Part shown: in pieces, positions 5,665-7,284 of the stretch
How positions within the stretch are numbered: the stretch's first letter is position 1
Layout of the letters: every line of letters starts with the position of its first letter
Notes under the pieces: generated by a model
What the model was told of the DNA's origin: nothing
Seen by the model: only the letters and a program-made list of their open reading frames with translations
Database searches by the model: none
Source: Ruminococcaceae bacterium UBA5401
GTDB taxonomy: Bacteria > Bacillota > Clostridia > Oscillospirales > Acutalibacteraceae
Assembly (NCBI GenBank): GCA_002409675.1
Contig: DHOB01000072.1
Span: 1-7,284, forward strand
Length of the DNA stretch: 7,284 nucleotides
Reading direction: 5' to 3'
Translations under genes and position numbers: made by a program

Positions 5665-6396
5665 TCAGGAGAGAACGGTCAGGGGATCGACGTATTTTCC
5701 GCCTTTTTTCAGGGCAAAGTGCAGATGGGAGCCGCTCTTCTGCTCGATGGGGACGGCTCCGACCGTGCCGAGCTTCTGGCTCTGCCGGACTTCCTCCCCT
5801 TCTTTGACGGAAATCTGGTTCAGGCCGCAGTACCAGGCTTCCAGGTCGCCGTGGGTCACGATTACGGTGCTGCCGAGCTGGTCGTCTTTATAGACCTTCT
5901 TCACGGTCCCGTCCGCGATGGCCCCGACCGTCTCGCCCGCTTTGGCGCTCAGGTCAAGGGCGGGGTGCGCCCGCCAGTCCTCGGTGGTCTTGGAATAGAC
6001 GGGGTTCTCGCTGAATTTCTGCAGAACGGTCGCGTTGCCGACCGGGTAGGCGTATTGCTGCGGCTTGGTGTCCGCCTGCTTGGCCGGGGCTTTGGACGCC
6101 GCGGAGGAAGGGGCGGGCCGCCTGCTGGAAGAAGCCGGAGCGCTGGATTTGGCCGGCTTGGATGCCGCGGGCGCTTTGCCGGACGCCGGCGCGGAGGAAT
6201 CCGGCACATAAACCCCGCTCACGGCGTTGTTGACTTTATTGGTCTGGCTTTCCGTCTTTTCGCTCTGCGGGGCCGCGTAGTTCACCACGCTGTCGTAGGT
6301 TGTCCATGCGGCGACGCCCACGGCGATCAGGCAGACGCCGAGCGCGATATAGAATCCTTTATTGCTTTTGCCGCTTTTTCGTATGTGAAGATTCAA
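5665..6396 (-). CDS. SpoIIQ-like membrane-anchored M23 (LytM) family protein
   Basis: The 243-residue product, from the TTG start, has a short basic N-terminus, one membrane helix at about 14-34, a low-complexity Ser/Ala/Pro/Lys linker at about 67-113, and a C-terminal LytM/M23 domain from about 117. The zinc-peptidase residues appear complete: H-x3-D in HPALD (His144, Asp148) and H-x-H in SHLHF (His224, His226), with another His182 in VTHGD. This build of one anchor, a linker and a LytM domain of about 240 residues is that of SpoIIQ, the forespore protein that docks with SpoIIIAH to join the two membranes during engulfment. The clostridial form keeps its zinc site, while the Bacillus one has lost it. 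A frame from a GTG at 6405 exists, but that codon lies inside the GGAGG ribosome site, so TTG 8 bases after it is preferred. A generic M23 endopeptidase is the alternative. Confidence 0.65.
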   Translation of the reverse strand: MNLHIRKSGKSNKGFYIALGVCLIAVGVAAWTTYDSVVNYAAPQSEKTESQTNKVNNAVSGVYVPDSSAPASGKAPAASKPAKSSAPASSSRRPAPSSAASKAPAKQADTKPQQYAYPVGNATVLQKFSENPVYSKTTEDWRAHPALDLSAKAGETVGAIADGTVKKVYKDDQLGSTVIVTHGDLEAWYCGLNQISVKEGEEVRQSQKLGTVGAVPIEQKSGSHLHFALKKGGKYVDPLTVLS

Positions 6397-6409
6397 TGGT
6401 TCCACCTCC
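6397..6409 (-). promoter_or_regulatory. Ribosome binding site deciding the start of the M23 gene
   Basis: GGAGG occupies 6409-6405 on the minus strand and is followed by 8 bases and then TTG at 6396. The upstream in-frame GTG at 6405 overlaps the site and so cannot use it. Confidence 0.65.
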
Positions 6410-6414
6410 GACCG

Positions 6415-6444
6415 TATTTTGCCCTCAAAACGGGGCCGATATGC
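6415..6444 (-). promoter_or_regulatory. Candidate sigma-F (forespore) promoter of the M23/SpoIIQ-like gene
   Basis: On the minus strand GCATA (6444-6440) is followed after exactly 15 bases by GGGCAAAATA (6424-6415). From memory of the Bacillus subtilis work, sigma-F promoters follow GYATA, about 15 bases, then GGNNANAHTR; every defined position fits. Transcription would start near 6408, which leaves a leader of only about a dozen bases that begins at the ribosome site. That short leader is the main reason for caution. Confidence 0.5.
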
Positions 6445-6483
6445 GGCCGGGGCCGGAAACCCGGAAAAATTTTTGCGGCGCGG

Positions 6484-7284
6484 CTATTCCTTGCCGGCCC
6501 GGATGAAATCCACACCGCCCAGGTAGGGGTGGAAGACAACGCCGGTCACGCCCTTGGCGCAGGCGAAATAATGCTTTTCGTAAAAGAGCGGGTAAAAGAC
6601 GGCGCGCTGCCCCAGGTATTTTTCCGCCTCCGCGTAAACGGCGGCGGCAGCGGCGCCGCTTTTCTGCTGGGCGGAGGCGACCAGCGCGTCGTAGGCGGGG
6701 TCCGCCAGCTTCGCCGGGTTGCCGGCGGCGCCGCTGCAGAACTGCGCAAAGGCGGAGAACGGCCCGCCGGACGGCGTGAGCGGGCACAGCGCGGCGGAAA
6801 AATTTCCGGACTTAATCCGGCCGGCCAGTTTTTCGCTGCTCAGCGGTTCCATATTGAAGTAATTTTGGAACTGGCCGTTCCACGTGGCGATCATCTCGTT
6901 CATCATCAGCTTGACGGAGGCGTCGTCGGTGCACAGGACCGTGACGGCGCTTAAATCTTTCAGCTTCAGATTCAGCTTCTGAAGGCCCTGCGCTAGGATT
7001 TGGGCGGCGCCCGGGCTCTGCTTCAGGTAGAACGGGCCGCCGGCCATGGCGCGGTAGCTTTTGCCGTCGATTTCGGCCGAGGGCAGCACGATGCTCTCGG
7101 CGGCGGAGGCGTTTTTCGGCAGATGCGAAAGGACGGATTTGCGCGAAAAAGCCTGCAAAAACGCCTGCCGGACCTTCTGGTTTTTGAACAGGGGCGACTG
7201 CACGTTGAAGCACAGCCCCCACGTGGTGTCTTCAAACGAAGCGAGGGTGCACCCCGCCGCCCTGGCCTCGTCCGTGCGGGAGAA
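6484..7284 (-). CDS. Peptide ABC transporter substrate-binding protein, OppA type (SBP_bac_5), N-terminus missing
   Basis: Only the last 266 residues lie in the window; the frame stays open to its edge, so signal peptide and start are beyond it. The visible part begins within the second half of a family-5 solute-binding protein. TTWGLCFNVQSPLFKNQKVRQAF is the classical stretch where these proteins read W-x-L-x-F-N then P-x-x-D/N-x-x-V-R-Q-A. Later come an A-E-A/E-K-Y-L repeat-like helix near the C-terminus and a final GVVFHPYLGGVDFIRAGKE tail typical of OppA/DppA. It would be an extracellular lipoprotein feeding a dipeptide or oligopeptide importer. An apparent GTG start at 7203 is internal and should be ignored. 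It stops 87 bases before the M23 gene on the same strand. The ligand is unknown, and no partner permease genes are visible. Confidence 0.8.
   Translation of the reverse strand, partial: FSRTDEARAAGCTLASFEDTTWGLCFNVQSPLFKNQKVRQAFLQAFSRKSVLSHLPKNASAAESIVLPSAEIDGKSYRAMAGGPFYLKQSPGAAQILAQGLQKLNLKLKDLSAVTVLCTDDASVKLMMNEMIATWNGQFQNYFNMEPLSSEKLAGRIKSGNFSAALCPLTPSGGPFSAFAQFCSGAAGNPAKLADPAYDALVASAQQKSGAAAAAVYAEAEKYLGQRAVFYPLFYEKHYFACAKGVTGVVFHPYLGGVDFIRAGKE

Noticed and set aside
6434..6448. GGCCG-loop-CGGCC hairpin between the peptide-binding gene and the M23 gene as a terminator
   Set aside because: The stem is only 5 bp and the TTTT run on the minus strand is offset by three bases. The same bases contain the -35 box of the better-supported promoter candidate.
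5719..6954. 411-codon plus-strand frame opposite the M23 gene and the peptide-binding protein
   Set aside because: It spans two real minus-strand genes and their gap, and its Gly/Arg-rich translation shows no family.

Overview
The window is a piece of a G+C-rich chromosome. The gene content fits an endospore-forming member of the Clostridia, probably an Oscillospirales/Ruminococcaceae-type anaerobe. The grounds are strong Gram-positive Shine-Dalgarno sites, an N-terminal lipoprotein signal, a KdpD-type universal stress protein, and a SpoIIQ-like membrane M23 protein behind what looks like a forespore sigma-F promoter. The lineage is inferred from protein style, not from a marker gene.

Layout. 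Positions 1-156 are a non-coding, hairpin-rich leader. Positions 157-4787 (+) hold a complete five-gene ABC importer operon of the urea/short-chain-amide branch of the branched-chain amino-acid (HAAT) family, in the canonical order urtA-urtB-urtC-urtD-urtE. The lipoprotein binding protein is separated from the first permease by 104 bases that contain a strong hairpin. The remaining four genes are tightly coupled: a 1-base gap, then two 8-base overlaps. Positions 4788-4966 are a convergent intergenic region with three stem-loops, two of them terminator-like. Positions 4967-5407 (-) are a small UspA/KdpD-type stress protein with a TTG start. Positions 5408-5664 are an A+T-richer island with its likely promoter(s), a perfect palindrome and the terminator of the next gene. 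Positions 5665-6396 (-) are the SpoIIQ-like M23 protein, also with a probable TTG start. Positions 6484-7284 (-) are the C-terminal part of an OppA-type (SBP_bac_5) peptide-binding protein that runs off the window edge.

How the genes work together. UrtA would capture urea or a related small amide outside the membrane, UrtB and UrtC form the channel, and UrtD and UrtE hydrolyse ATP. No urease, urea carboxylase, amidase or nitrogen regulator lies in the window, so the metabolic partner is unknown. The minus-strand genes look like independent units with their own control signals.

I see no clear undescribed multi-gene system here. The points most worth a second look are regulatory: the sigma-F-like promoter upstream of the M23 gene, the urtA-urtB hairpin, the structured urt leader, and the palindrome near the usp promoter.
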